64,000 nt of DNA from contig NZ_CP046052.1 in NCBI RefSeq assembly GCF_004802635.2, positions 4,277,001-4,341,000 on the forward strand, in the 5' to 3' direction. The notes beneath the pieces are model-generated. The model was not told where the DNA came from. It saw only the letters and a program-made list of their open reading frames with translations, and did not search any database. Positions 7,930 to 17,174 of the stretch are shown here, one piece after another (positions within the stretch are counted from its first letter, which is position 1; each line of letters opens with the position of its first letter). The translations under genes were made by a program, and so were the position numbers. The DNA comes from Methylocystis heyeri. GTDB lineage: Bacteria; Pseudomonadota; Alphaproteobacteria; Rhizobiales; Beijerinckiaceae.

Positions 7930-9291
7930 TCACTTCGTCAGCCTCAGACTGATCATCGAGCCGAACATATTGCTGACCGCCGCCGAAATCTCGTTCGGCA
8001 GATTGGCCTGGAAATAATTGCCGGGCGTCGAGGCGCAGTTCGAGAGGTTGGTCGCGACGAGAGGCGAAAGCGTATTTTTGATGTAATTCAGCCGTGTGTT
8101 GTAGCTCGGGTCGACATTGTTCGGGATGACATAGGTCGTCTGAAGGGTCATCAATGTGTAGCCCTTTGATTTTATTGCCGAGCAGGCGGACGCGTTGAAG
8201 GCCTCGAAGGTGACGCCGTAGCCGTCGGTCAGATGCACCGGGTCCAGGACGAAATTGCTGTCGTTGCCCCAGTTGAAACTGCCGTCGAGCCATTCGTCGT
8301 CCTGCACGCCGTCGGTCGCCAGCATGACCACGCCGCGCGGGGCCGAGGACGTCAGGCCGTTCCCGGTCTGCGAGAGCTGCGCGTTGAGCTGGCCCAGCGC
8401 ATAGGTGCTGTCGGTTCCTCCCCCGAAAGGGTCGCCGGTGATGTCGAGCTGGTTCACCGCCGCGATCGCGCCCGAAAGCACGCTCGACAGCGGAAATATG
8501 TTCTTGAGGCTGTTGCTGAACGTATAGATGGCGACGCGCGTCGTTCCATCCTGCGGAATGCTCGCCAGCGACGCCGCGAGGGCCGTTTTCACGACATCGA
8601 TTCGCAGCGTTGCGCCCGAGGCGCGCGCCGCCGGCAGGGTGCTGTTGAGGTAATGGCAAGCCAGCTGACATCCGATTGCATTGAAGAGGGTCTGCTGATC
8701 CGCGACGGTGGCGCCGATGCCCATCGAATCCGACACGTCGATCACGATATGGACGTCGGTGTATTGCTTGACGCTGAGGGTGGCGCTGGCGGCGCCCCCC
8801 AGAGTAATCGTCGGCAGTCCGATCATCCCCAGCATGGAGGTCGGGGCTTTGACCGAAAAGCTCAGGGCGCCGGTGATCAGCCCGCCGTTCAGCGTAATGC
8901 CGATGGTAGGGGGCGAGGCCGACGCGCCGGGAACGCTTCTGGCGTCCGCGAAAAAAATGTTCTGGGCGGCGACGACGCCGTCGCTGTTCCACTGGGAGAC
9001 CCCCCCGTTTATGTCGGTGCGCGCCCTTTGCACGCCCGCGAGGACGGCGCTGTCCGCCGCCGCCTGGAGAACCGAGCGCCGCTTGGTCGCCTGGGCGTAG
9101 TCGATCGCTCCCGCCGTCATGAGCAGCAGAGGAAGGAAGGCCAGGGCGAAGAGAATGGCGACGCCGCCTTGTCTGTTTTCCAGAAATTGGCCCGGCAGGA
9201 GAGAGGGCTTCAGCGCGAAAGCCCTCTCCCCGGAGAGGGCGCGGCGGATTGCGTAGGCGATGGTCGACGTCACGGGTGAGGCCTTTTTCAT
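7930..9291 (-). CDS. TadE/TadG-like pilus-assembly protein with von Willebrand A domain
   Basis: The 453-residue protein from the ATG at 9291 has an N-terminal TadE/G segment: QGGVAILFALAFLPLLLMTAGAIDYA, i.e. one membrane anchor preceded by Arg-Gln-Gly-Gly, followed by KRRSVLQAAADSAVLAG as in Flp-pilus TadG proteins. It then carries a vWA domain with the metal-ion site D-V-S-D-S-M-G and a later LATDGVQDDEW strand. TadG-like proteins act in the envelope with the Tad/Flp secretion system, but no other tad gene is adjacent, so this is an orphan copy. An upstream in-frame start at 9387 would add 32 Arg/Pro-rich residues and is less likely. Confidence 0.85.
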   Translation of the reverse strand: MKKASPVTSTIAYAIRRALSGERAFALKPSLLPGQFLENRQGGVAILFALAFLPLLLMTAGAIDYAQATKRRSVLQAAADSAVLAGVQRARTDINGGVSQWNSDGVVAAQNIFFADARSVPGASASPPTIGITLNGGLITGALSFSVKAPTSMLGMIGLPTITLGGAASATLSVKQYTDVHIVIDVSDSMGIGATVADQQTLFNAIGCQLACHYLNSTLPAARASGATLRIDVVKTALAASLASIPQDGTTRVAIYTFSNSLKNIFPLSSVLSGAIAAVNQLDITGDPFGGGTDSTYALGQLNAQLSQTGNGLTSSAPRGVVMLATDGVQDDEWLDGSFNWGNDSNFVLDPVHLTDGYGVTFEAFNASACSAIKSKGYTLMTLQTTYVIPNNVDPSYNTRLNYIKNTLSPLVATNLSNCASTPGNYFQANLPNEISAAVSNMFGSMISLRLTK

Positions 9292-9564
9292 CTTGCGTGG
9301 CGCTCGCTGGAGCCGGCGCGTGGGAGGGGTTCCGACTGCCGGGGACGGCGCGGCTCGGCCGGTTGATTTTCTTAGCTGTCGGGTCACGCGGAAAGATCGA
9401 TCGCAGGCCTTTTGAGCTTTCGAGGAGATTTATTCGAGCGCTTCTGAAATATTTGGTGAATTGTCGGGCTAGAATTCGAGCGACGGAGCCCGTTTCAGGG
9501 CGCCGGCGCAAAGGGGGGCGGCTCCAAAGCGACGGTCCAAAGCCAGGGCTCCGGATCCAGGTTA

Positions 9565-10438
9565 GGCCACAAACTCATAAAGGGGATTCCGTTTTCAAGC
9601 GAATAGTGATTCAAGCTCCTTGGAGGAGCGAGAATGAGCCAGCGCCGGTATGAACTTTCGGATTTCGAGTGGTCGATCATTGCGCCGCTATTGCCGAACA
9701 AGCCGCGCGGGGTTGCTCGCGCGGACGACCGCAAAGTGCTGAACGGCATCTATTGGCGGCTGCGAACGGGATCGCCCTGGGCCGATATTCCCGAACGCTA
9801 CGGACCAGCGACGACCTGCTACAACCGCTTCGTGCGCTGGCGCAGGCTTGGCGTCTGGGACCGCATCTTCGAGGCGGTCTCCAAGGCCTATGACGGCGAT
9901 TTGCAAATGATCGATTCTTCCTCCATCCGGGTGCATCAGCATGGCGCCAACGGTAAAAAGGGGGCGAAGGCGAAACGCCGGCCGCCGTTGGGAACCTCTC
10001 TGCAAGCCGATGCATGGGGCGCTCGCGCGGCGGACTGACAACGAAGATTCATGCGCTTGTCGACGCCAATGGCCTACCGATCGCCCTGAAGCTCACGGAA
10101 GGCCAGGCTCACGATGGCAAGAGCGCCGCAGACATGCTGGGAGGCCTTGGCGATGGCCAAATTCTGCTCGCTGACCGCGCTTATGACAGCGATGCCCTAC
10201 GAAGCTCTCTCGAGGAAAGAGGCGCTTGGGCCAACATCAAGCCCATGCCGGGGCGGGTTAATGTCCCAGCCTTCAGCCCCTTCCTTTATCGATACCGCAA
10301 TCTCGTCGAGCGCTTCTTCAACAAGCTCAAACACTTCAGGGCTGTAGCGACGCGCTTCGAAAAGCACGACGCTAACTACCTCGCTCTCGCCAAACTCGCC
10401 GCAGTCAAAATCTGGATAAGATTTATGAGTCGGTGACC
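9565..10438 (+). mobile_element. IS5-family element, 874 bp
   Basis: Ends are GGCCACAAACTCATAAA at 9565 and the complement of GGTCACCGACTCATAAA at 10438, imperfect inverted repeats. TA flanks both sides (9563-9564, 10439-10440). It carries one transposase in two frames and is nested in an ISAs1 remnant. It is a different IS5-family member from the elements at 6.4 kb and 20.5 kb. Confidence 0.88.
9634..10436 (+). CDS. IS5-family transposase (two frames, predicted -1 frameshift)
   Basis: The first frame begins at 9634 (MSQRRYELSDFEWSIIAPLL), reads RVLNG/WRLRTGSPWADIPERYGP-type N-domain sequence and the first Asp (LQMIDSSSIRVHQHG), and stops at 10038. The second frame covers CMGRSRGGLTTKIHALVDA..., with LLADRAYDSD and YRYRNLVERFFNKLKHFR. 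The AAAAAGGGGG run near 9955 is the likely -1 shift site; the -1 frame is open from there to the MGRSRGG start at 10014. An AGGAG-like site (TTGGAGGAGCG) precedes the ATG. Probably active or recently active. Confidence 0.85.
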
Positions 10439-10875
10439 TAGCGCGTCGCGGCTTCATCGGCGGCGGTCTATCAGGCTCGGCGCTCCTGACCGGATCGATC
10501 GCGAAATGTCTGACGACGGCCATGTTTTTAGCGCCGTGGCCTTTGCGCAGGAGGGACTGGTCGTCGGCGAAGACCACGTCGAGCACCCAATGTAACCTCG
10601 ATGGACCAATGGTCGCGAACGGCCTCCTACGCCGCCTTGGACGAAAGCAAAGCCGAGGAGATGTAGTACCGGGTCTCGAAACGGCGGCGGTCGGAGAGCT
10701 CGGCGCGCGACTGCACGCGGATGATCGTCGCGGCATGCGGCAGGCGCAGCTCGCCGGGGAAGCGCCAGCGAAAGCGCTTTCGACGAGCAAACTGCAACGG
10801 TTGCGCTCTTGCTATGGGCGTGGCTACGTCGTAAGTCCCGTGGACGAGTGATTCGCGCAGGGCGCAACCTTTCAT

Positions 10876-11300
10876 GTCTGCGATTGTACAATCAGTGAAA
10901 TTGGCCAGCTAAGCTGGCGTCGCGTAGGTCCCAAAGGTAAAGCTGAGCCTCGCAAGGATGCGTCGGCGTTATCTCGTGTTTTGTCGAGGGCGGGGCTTGG
11001 CTAGGCCGCGTTCCCTGGACATCCCAATGAAATCCATGTCGATCCGGCGGGCGGCTGTCGTTTCCGCTGCCTCTTGCGCCCTCGGTCCGAGCGCGACGAC
11101 CGGAGGGCTGGCGCTTGAATTCCCGGTCTTCGACCGGCGAGCGCGGTCGAGACGTTGACGCTTTCGATACAAAATTTGTCGTAATAGGGCTTGGCGGAAG
11201 ATCTACCGAACAACGGCGGGGCATTTCACGGCGCCCGCCCGTTGCGATCTTTCATCACCAAGCCGCCTGAGATTGCACAGCCCTGGGAGTCGCGAAGAGC
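10876..11300. other. Intergenic stretch with no supported gene
   Basis: Several 60-110 codon frames exist on the minus strand, but none has recognisable motifs, a good ribosome site or normal composition. The stretch separates the ISAs1 remnant from the radical SAM gene and probably consists of decayed mobile DNA. Confidence 0.5.
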
Positions 11301-12323
11301 ATGTCGAAATTGGCTTCGTACGCGAGCATGATGCAGAGGATCCGCCCCCTCCAGGCGATGCCTAAGGTGTGGAACTATCTCAAGTATCGCACCCGGAAGC
11401 GGCACGCGGTGACAAGGGTGTCGCGCAGCGCTCCGCAGATCGCCTCGCTCTTGTTGACCAAGCGCTGCAATCTGACCTGCGACTTCTGTAACGTCGGCTC
11501 GTTCCTGCACGACGAGAACACCAAGTGGAAGAATCTCGAAGCCAACCTCGAGACGGTGAAGAAGATCTTCGAGAACCCGCTCTTCGACAACTGCCTGCTG
11601 GTCGACCTTCTGGGAGGCGAGCCTTTGCTGGTGAAGGAGCTGGCGCCGATCGTCTCCTTCCTCACGAAGCGGGGGCACCTGACCAACATCACCACCAATG
11701 GAACACGCCTGCTCCGGCACGTCGCCGAGTTGCGCGACGCCGGCATCTCCCGCATCTGTGTGTCGATCTACGAGGAGAACCGCGCCGTCATCGAGCGCGA
11801 CCTGGCGCAGATCAACGCGATTTTTCCGGTCCACACATGCCTGATCCTCTTCCGCAAGGACGTCGAGAACGCGCCGGACGCGCTTATCGAGCGTGTGCGA
11901 TACCTGCGCGACTCGGGCTGCCTGGACGTGCGCTTCTGGATGTACCGGCCTATCGGAGAGACGGCGAGCGAGGATGAGCTCCTGTTCGAGGACGACCCCT
12001 GCTATCTGTCGTTCAAGGCGCGCATGGATGAAGCGGTGCCCGGCTTCTGCTTCTGGCCGGCGGTCACCAAGCAGGGGCCGCTCAAGAAACTCTGCCCCCA
12101 GCTCTGGCAGCGCGTCGGCTGCGACATGTCCGGCCGGATGGCGGTGTGCTGCGGCACCGACATGCTGCTGCCGGGCCCCGAAGGAAATATCTTCGAGAGC
12201 GATCCCGACGTGGTCTACAACCACCCCATCCTGGTGCAGATGCGCGAGCAGCTCCTTGACCCGAATGCGGAGCCGCCGGAGATGTGCAAGACCTGCAACC
12301 TCCTGAGCGACCCGGGCTGGTAG
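11301..12323 (+). CDS. Radical SAM enzyme with SPASM-like C-terminal cysteines
   Basis: The 340-residue protein has the CxxxCxxC cluster motif at residues 56-63 (TKRCNLTCDFCNVGS) that binds the SAM-cleaving [4Fe-4S] centre, a GGEP SAM-binding motif about 50 residues later, and TTNGTRLLRH typical of the radical SAM barrel. The C-terminal region has six or more further Cys (KKLCPQLW, VGCDMSG, VCCGTDM, MCKTCNLL), an arrangement like SPASM/twitch auxiliary clusters used in peptide or sugar modification. No precursor peptide or partner enzyme is obvious nearby; a GtrA gene follows about 420 bases downstream. The ATG at 11301 gives a normal family length. Substrate unknown. Confidence 0.85.
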   Translation: MSKLASYASMMQRIRPLQAMPKVWNYLKYRTRKRHAVTRVSRSAPQIASLLLTKRCNLTCDFCNVGSFLHDENTKWKNLEANLETVKKIFENPLFDNCLLVDLLGGEPLLVKELAPIVSFLTKRGHLTNITTNGTRLLRHVAELRDAGISRICVSIYEENRAVIERDLAQINAIFPVHTCLILFRKDVENAPDALIERVRYLRDSGCLDVRFWMYRPIGETASEDELLFEDDPCYLSFKARMDEAVPGFCFWPAVTKQGPLKKLCPQLWQRVGCDMSGRMAVCCGTDMLLPGPEGNIFESDPDVVYNHPILVQMREQLLDPNAEPPEMCKTCNLLSDPGW

Positions 12324-12744
12324 CGCCAAGGCCAGTCAGCGTTTTGGGGCTGAGCGACAAGCCGTTCGGTTGAACGCCGAAAGGCCCCCAACTCGCCATT
12401 CGCCGCAATTTTGGGGCGATGCGGGGGCTTGGTCGCGAGGTCTTCATGAAGCTCTGTCGTTCGCCGCAATAAGGCGGGCCCTCGGCCGCGCAAGCATTGC
12501 ACTCAGGCTTTGGGGGGCCTTTACTTAATCTTAAAGGCCGCGTCGTTAAGGGTTCTATCCGGCGTCCTATCGAGGGGGAACCCCGCTGCAAGGCTGGCTC
12601 GCAGCATGTCGGAGAGACGACGTTCGGCCGAAGTCGATGCCGAAATCGACCGGATCACGCCTATCCTGGGCTCCGCCAGGCGGAGATCGACTTTATGAAA
12701 GAGACGCCGAGCATTCTGCGCCCTAGCCCGCCGAAAGTCGTCGC
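12324..12744. other. Intergenic stretch, possible small coupled frames
   Basis: No convincing gene. Two tiny frames (12606-12698, and 12695-12748 reading MKETPSILRPSPPKVVA) overlap each other and the GtrA start through TTATGA and CTTGA junctions, which could mean translational coupling but may be chance. Confidence 0.35.
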
Positions 12745-13200
12745 TTGACGAAGGCTACGGCCCTCGCGCGAGCCGTCAGTGTTCGGGAACGCGTCTTAGA
12801 GGCTTCGTCGCCGGGCTATGTTTTGCGCTTGCTCCAGACGCATCCATTCTTACGCTTCCTCGCCGTGGGGGCGCTGAACACCGCCGTCGGTTATTGCCTC
12901 TTCTTGACCGCGCTCGCAATCATGCCGACGACCTTTTCAGCCATGGTCGTATCGACCGTTCTGTCGGTGCTTTTCAACTTCAAGACTACCGGCAGGATGG
13001 TTTTTGGCGTGCGCGACACGCGATTGCTGGCGCGCTTCGTTGGAGTTTATGGGGTCGTCTTCCTCTATAACTGGCTGGGCGTCGACATTTTGCAGGCGGC
13101 CGGCTTCCGTCCTTGGCTGGCCGGACTCATATTGCTGCCCGGCGGCGTCGTAATCGCCTATACGCTCAACAGCAGATTTGTCTTTAGAAGCGGCGCGTGA
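12745..13200 (+). CDS. GtrA family membrane protein
   Basis: 151-residue protein with four hydrophobic segments and the GtrA/DPMS signature near the N-terminus (FLRFLAVGALNTAVGYCLF), then LFNFKTTGRMVFG and a C-terminal YTLNSRFVFR. GtrA-like proteins are small integral membrane proteins thought to help flip polyprenyl-linked sugars for polysaccharide or glycosylation. Usually a glycosyltransferase is next door, but here the neighbour is a radical SAM enzyme. The best start is the TTG at 12745, which overlaps a small upstream frame; no ATG precedes the first membrane span in frame. Confidence 0.8.
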   Translation: MTKATALARAVSVRERVLEASSPGYVLRLLQTHPFLRFLAVGALNTAVGYCLFLTALAIMPTTFSAMVVSTVLSVLFNFKTTGRMVFGVRDTRLLARFVGVYGVVFLYNWLGVDILQAAGFRPWLAGLILLPGGVVIAYTLNSRFVFRSGA

Positions 13201-13556
13201 GCCGTCCGGTTGTGGGCTTGCTATTTTTGCTGGCCGGCGAGGGGCGTGTGGATCACATCTCTTCCACGCGCGTCCCACAAGTGCGAAAAGCTTAACCTCA
13301 TGCTTCTTGGGCGCTGGCCGATGGGTTGATTGCGGCTATCCAAAACCTTTGGTGAAATCTCCCTGCTACAATTCGAGCCCGGCGGTCGCGCCGCAAATGT
13401 TCGGCGGGTGGCGCGGTGAGAGGCGACTCCATTGTCGCTGCGGCGGCGAAGGCCTATATTCCCCCGCGAACGCGCGAAGGTCGCGCTCGCGCCATGGCCA
13501 AATGCGCGGGCGGCGTTGAACTTCGGAACCCGGCGCGCCAAACGTAAAGAGAAAAA
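13201..13556. other. Intergenic region upstream of hflK
   Basis: No gene seen. It presumably holds the promoter of the hflK-hflC-degP cluster, but I could not identify a confident -35/-10 pair. Confidence 0.4.
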
Positions 13557-14684
13557 ATGCCCTGGAGCGATCAAGGCGGACCGCGCAACCCAAACAACGA
13601 TCCCTGGGGCCAAAAAGGCGGCGGCGGGCCGTGGGGCTCCGGCCCCGGCGGCGGCGGACCTCCGCCGGATCTGGAGGAACTCCTGCGCCGCAGCCAGGAG
13701 GGCCTGAAGCAGCTTCTGCCCTCCGGCTTCGGCGGGCGCGGCGCAGCCATCCTCGGGCTTTTGACCCTGCTCGCCTGGCTGCTTTCGGGCTTCTACACCG
13801 TCGGCCCCAATGAGATCGGCCTCAATCTCATCTTCGGCAAATACAGGGGCAAGACCCAGGCCGGCCTGAACTACAATCTTCCGGGCCCGATCGGTTCGGT
13901 GATCAAGCTCGCGGTGACGGACCGCAACGCCATCGAGATCGGCTTTCGCGAGGAGGGCGCGTCCGGGCGCAGGCGCAATCCGGCGCAGGCGCCGGAAGCG
14001 ATCGAGGAAAGCCTGATGCTGACGGGCGACGAAAACATCGCCGACGTGAAATTCCGCGTCATCTGGCAGATAGACCCCGCCCATCCGGAAGACTTCGCCT
14101 TCAATATTTTCGAGCCGGCGCTGACGGTGAAGGCGGTGGCCGAGAGCGCCATGCGCGAGATCGTGGGCCAGTCCCAGATTCAAAAAATCCTGACCGCCGA
14201 CCGCAAGCTGATCGAGCCCGCCTGCCAGCAGCTCATGCAAAAGGTGCTGGACAGCTACCACAGCGGCGTCCAGGTGGTTCAGGTGCTTCTGCTTTCGGTC
14301 GATCCCCCGGCCCAGGTCATCACCGCCTTCCGCGACGTGACCGCGGCGCAGCAGGACCTCCAGCGCCTCGGCAACGAAGCCGACGCCTACGCCAACAGCG
14401 TGGTGCCGGAAGCGCGCGGCGCGGCGGCCCGCATTCTCCAGGAGGCCGAAGCCTATCGCGAGCAGACCGTGGCCGAGGCGCGCGGCCAGGCGGCGCGCTT
14501 CGACCAGATCTACGAGCAGTATAAGCGCGCGCCGGCGCTGACCCGCCAGCGCCTCTACCTCGAGACCATGGAGCGCGTGCTCGGCGGCGCCGAAAAGGTC
14601 ATCTTGGACGAACAGCAAAACGGCGTCGCGCCTTTCGTGCCGCTTCCCGCCTTCTCGCCGTTCCAGGGCGGAGCCCGCAAATGA
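13557..14684 (+). CDS. hflK: FtsH protease modulator HflK
   Basis: Membrane-anchored SPFH (prohibitin-like) protein that, with HflC, forms a periplasmic cage around FtsH and tunes membrane-protein degradation. The 375-residue protein starts with a Gly/Pro/Trp-rich cytoplasmic tail (residues 1-60, MPWSDQGGPRNPNNDPWGQ), then one membrane segment (AAILGLLTLLAWLLSGFYTV), then an SPFH domain (GPNEIGLNLIFGKY...), and a long coiled helix rich in Ala/Glu/Arg (ARGAAARILQEAEAYREQTV). Its stop overlaps the hflC start by ATGA, so the pair is translationally coupled. Confidence 0.95.
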   Translation: MPWSDQGGPRNPNNDPWGQKGGGGPWGSGPGGGGPPPDLEELLRRSQEGLKQLLPSGFGGRGAAILGLLTLLAWLLSGFYTVGPNEIGLNLIFGKYRGKTQAGLNYNLPGPIGSVIKLAVTDRNAIEIGFREEGASGRRRNPAQAPEAIEESLMLTGDENIADVKFRVIWQIDPAHPEDFAFNIFEPALTVKAVAESAMREIVGQSQIQKILTADRKLIEPACQQLMQKVLDSYHSGVQVVQVLLLSVDPPAQVITAFRDVTAAQQDLQRLGNEADAYANSVVPEARGAAARILQEAEAYREQTVAEARGQAARFDQIYEQYKRAPALTRQRLYLETMERVLGGAEKVILDEQQNGVAPFVPLPAFSPFQGGARK

Positions 14685-15610
14685 AGTCCTTGCCTTTCTT
14701 TGTCCTGCTGGCGCTTCTCGCCGGCGTCGTGGTCGCGGGCGGCGCCGTCTTCACCGTCTCGCAGACCGAGCAGGCGATCGTCCTGCGGCTCGGCGAGCCG
14801 GTCGCCGGGCGCGGCCTGATCACCGAGCCGGGGCTGCACTTCAAGATCCCCTTCATCGAAAACGTGGTCTATCTCGACAGCCGCATTCTCTCCGCCGAAA
14901 GCCCCAATCTCGAGGTGCTCGCGTCGGACAACCAGCGGCTCGAGGTCGACAGTTTCGTGCGCTATAAAATCGCCGATCCGCTGCGCTTCTACCAGACCGT
15001 CGGAAGCGTGATCGGCGCCAACAACCAGCTCGCGTCGGTGCTGAATTCGGCCGTTCGCCGGGTGCTGAGCGAAGCCAACCAGCGCCAGATCGTGCGCGAC
15101 GAGCGCGCCGACCTCATGCTCAAGATCAGGGATCAGGCCAATATCGAGGCGCACAAATTCGGCGTCGAAGTGATCGACGCGCGCATCAGGCGGGTCGATC
15201 TGCCGCAGCAGATCTCGGAAAAGGTCTATGGCCGCATGCAGACCGAACGCGCCCGCGAGGCCGCGGAATATCGGGCGCAGGGCTCCGAACAGGCCCAGAA
15301 GATCAGGGCCAAGGCCGACCGCGAGGTCATCGTGCTGAAGGCCGAGGCGCAGCGGCAGGCGGACCAGACCAAGGGTGAGGGCGACGCCGAGCGCAACCGC
15401 ATATTCGCGGAGAGCTTCGGAAAGGACCCGGATTTCTTCGCCTTTTATCGGTCCATGCAGGCTTATGAGACCGCCTTCAAATCCGGCGACACCCGCTTTC
15501 TCATAGGTCCGCGCTCGGATTTCTTCCGTTTTTTTGGCGCGCCCGGGGGGCAGAAAGCCCCGGCGGGCGCGGCAGCCTCAGCGCCGGACGAGCCGGAAAA
15601 GAAACATTAA
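14681..15610 (+). CDS. hflC: Protease modulator HflC
   Basis: Partner of HflK in the FtsH-HflKC membrane complex. The 309-residue protein has an N-terminal signal anchor (LPFFVLLALLAGVVVAGGAVFTV), a SPFH domain (SQTEQAIVLRLGEPV, GLHFKIPFIENVVYLDSR) and a charged helix (REAAEYRAQGSEQAQKIRAKADREVIV). The ATG at 14681 overlaps the hflK stop. The C-terminal tail (PGGQKAPAGAAASAPDEPEKKH) is low-complexity. degP follows 82 bases downstream, the common alphaproteobacterial order. Confidence 0.95.
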   Translation: MKSLPFFVLLALLAGVVVAGGAVFTVSQTEQAIVLRLGEPVAGRGLITEPGLHFKIPFIENVVYLDSRILSAESPNLEVLASDNQRLEVDSFVRYKIADPLRFYQTVGSVIGANNQLASVLNSAVRRVLSEANQRQIVRDERADLMLKIRDQANIEAHKFGVEVIDARIRRVDLPQQISEKVYGRMQTERAREAAEYRAQGSEQAQKIRAKADREVIVLKAEAQRQADQTKGEGDAERNRIFAESFGKDPDFFAFYRSMQAYETAFKSGDTRFLIGPRSDFFRFFGAPGGQKAPAGAAASAPDEPEKKH

Positions 15611-15692
15611 CCCGCCAGCCTCGCCAAAAACATTGATATCGGCGTAGCAGGTGATGTACCGCTGCGAGTGGGGAGCACTCTGGGAGAAACAT

Positions 15693-17174
15693 ATGCCTTG
15701 CGTTGTTCGCGCCGCCTCCGCGGCCGTGATCACTGGATTGACCGCGGTTTTTCTGACCCTCGCGCCTGCGAGCGCGAAAGGCCCCGACTCCTTGGCCGAT
15801 CTTTCGGCTCAGGTTTCCGATGCGGTCGTGAACATCTCCGCGACACAGACCGGCGAAACCAAGCATTCCAAAGGCGGCGAAGCGCAGCCTGGAATGCCCC
15901 CGGGAGGCGCCCCGTTCGATGATCTGTTCGAGGAGTTTTTCCGCCGCCGGCAGCAGGGGCAGGGGATGCCCGAGGCCCCGCGCCACAAGTCGAGCTCGCT
16001 TGGGTCCGGTTTCGTTATCGACCCCTCGGGAATCGTGATCACCAACAATCACGTCATCGCCGACGCCAATGAAGTGACGGTGATCTTCACCGACGGGCAG
16101 AAGCTCAAGGCCGAGCTGATCGGCAAGGATCAGAAGGTCGACGTCGCGGTGCTGCGCGTCAAGCCGGAGAAGCCGCTCAAGGCGGTGAAGTTCGGCGACA
16201 GCGACAAGGCGCGGGTGGGCGATTGGGTTCTCGCCGTCGGCAACCCCTTCGGTCTCGGCGGCTCGGTGACGGCGGGCATCGTCTCCGCCCGCAACCGCAA
16301 CATCGACAGCGGCCCCTACGACAATTACATCCAGACCGACGCCTCCATCAACAAGGGCAATTCCGGCGGGCCGCTGTTCAATCTCGACGGCGAGGTCATC
16401 GGCATCAACACCGCGATCCTGTCGCCCTCGGGCGGCTCGGTGGGCATCGGCTTCGCGACGCCATCGAACACCGTCCAGCCGGTGATCGACCAGCTCCAGA
16501 AATACGGCGAGACCCGGCGCGGCTGGCTCGGCGTGCGCATCCAGAACGTCGATGACGCCATCGCCGAGAACCTCGGCCTCGGCGCGGTGCGCGGCGCGCT
16601 GGTTGCGGGCGTCGACGACCACGGGCCCGCCAAGCGTTCCGACATCAAGGCCGGCGACGTTATCGTCAAATTCGACGGCAAGCCGATCAAGGAATCGCGC
16701 GATCTGCCCAAGCTGGTCGCGGCCACTCCGGTCGGCAAGGATGTCGAGCTCGTGATCGTGCGCGGCGGCAAGGAGCAGACGAGAACGATCAAGCTCGGGC
16801 GGCTGGAGGACGGCGAGAAAGTCGCCTCTCGCGACGGCGGCGACCTCCATGACGGCGTCGACAAAACCGCGCCGCAGTCGGCGCTGGGCCTCGAGCTCTC
16901 CAAGCTTTCGGACGAGCTGCGCGCCCGCTTCCAGATCAAGGACACGGTCAAGGCCGGCGTCGTGATCACCTCGGTCGACCCGCGCTCCGACGCCGCCGAA
17001 AAGCGTCTCCAGCCCGGCGAAGTGCTGGTGGAGATCAATCAGGAAGCGGTTTCCGACCCCGGCGACGCGATCAAGAAGATCAAATCGCTAAAGGACGGCG
17101 GCAAGAAAACCGCTCTGCTGGTGGTGGCCAACGGCCGCGGCGACACCCATTTCGTGGCGTTGCCGATCGAGTGA
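15693..17174 (+). CDS. degP: Periplasmic Do-type serine endoprotease (DegP/MucD/HtrA family)
   Basis: Degrades misfolded envelope proteins. From the ATG at 15693, preceded by GGGAGAA, a 493-residue protein begins with a signal peptide (MPCVVRAASAAVITGLTAVF...ASAKG). The trypsin-like domain shows the triad His (ITNNHVIADA), Asp (KVDVAVLRV) and Ser (NKGNSGGPLFNLDG). Two PDZ domains follow, the first around GWLGVRIQNVDDAIAENLGL and the second around LGLELSKLSDELRARF...GVVITSVDPRSDA. An upstream in-frame ATG at 15651 would add 14 residues that lack signal-peptide character. Downstream of hflKC, probably co-transcribed. Confidence 0.93.
   Translation: MPCVVRAASAAVITGLTAVFLTLAPASAKGPDSLADLSAQVSDAVVNISATQTGETKHSKGGEAQPGMPPGGAPFDDLFEEFFRRRQQGQGMPEAPRHKSSSLGSGFVIDPSGIVITNNHVIADANEVTVIFTDGQKLKAELIGKDQKVDVAVLRVKPEKPLKAVKFGDSDKARVGDWVLAVGNPFGLGGSVTAGIVSARNRNIDSGPYDNYIQTDASINKGNSGGPLFNLDGEVIGINTAILSPSGGSVGIGFATPSNTVQPVIDQLQKYGETRRGWLGVRIQNVDDAIAENLGLGAVRGALVAGVDDHGPAKRSDIKAGDVIVKFDGKPIKESRDLPKLVAATPVGKDVELVIVRGGKEQTRTIKLGRLEDGEKVASRDGGDLHDGVDKTAPQSALGLELSKLSDELRARFQIKDTVKAGVVITSVDPRSDAAEKRLQPGEVLVEINQEAVSDPGDAIKKIKSLKDGGKKTALLVVANGRGDTHFVALPIE

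Larger units (their letters stand above)
9495..10875 (-). pseudogene. ISAs1-family transposase remnant, itself split by an IS5 element
   Basis: Minus-strand reading from about 10875 shows decayed pieces of an ISAs1 transposase C-terminus in shifting frames: AATIIRVQSR...ETRYYISSALL, then EAVRDHWSIE, then HWVLDVVFADDQSLLRKGHG with AKNMAVVRHFAIDPVR. At least one stop codon and one frameshift separate them. At 10439 the frame is cut by the IS5 element 9565-10438. Excising that element with one TA rejoins KPRRA to NLDPEPWLWTVALEPP, which ends at 9495. The remnant is dead. Confidence 0.75.

Noticed and set aside
5532-7930. tRNA-Ser as attachment site of an integrated island.
   Set aside because: No integrase gene and no repeat of the tRNA 3' end were found downstream within the accessory stretch.
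10892-11224. 110-codon minus-strand frame and overlapping 67- and 70-codon frames upstream of the radical SAM gene.
   Set aside because: Three overlapping frames of equal quality and no recognisable motif; likely chance frames in decayed mobile DNA.
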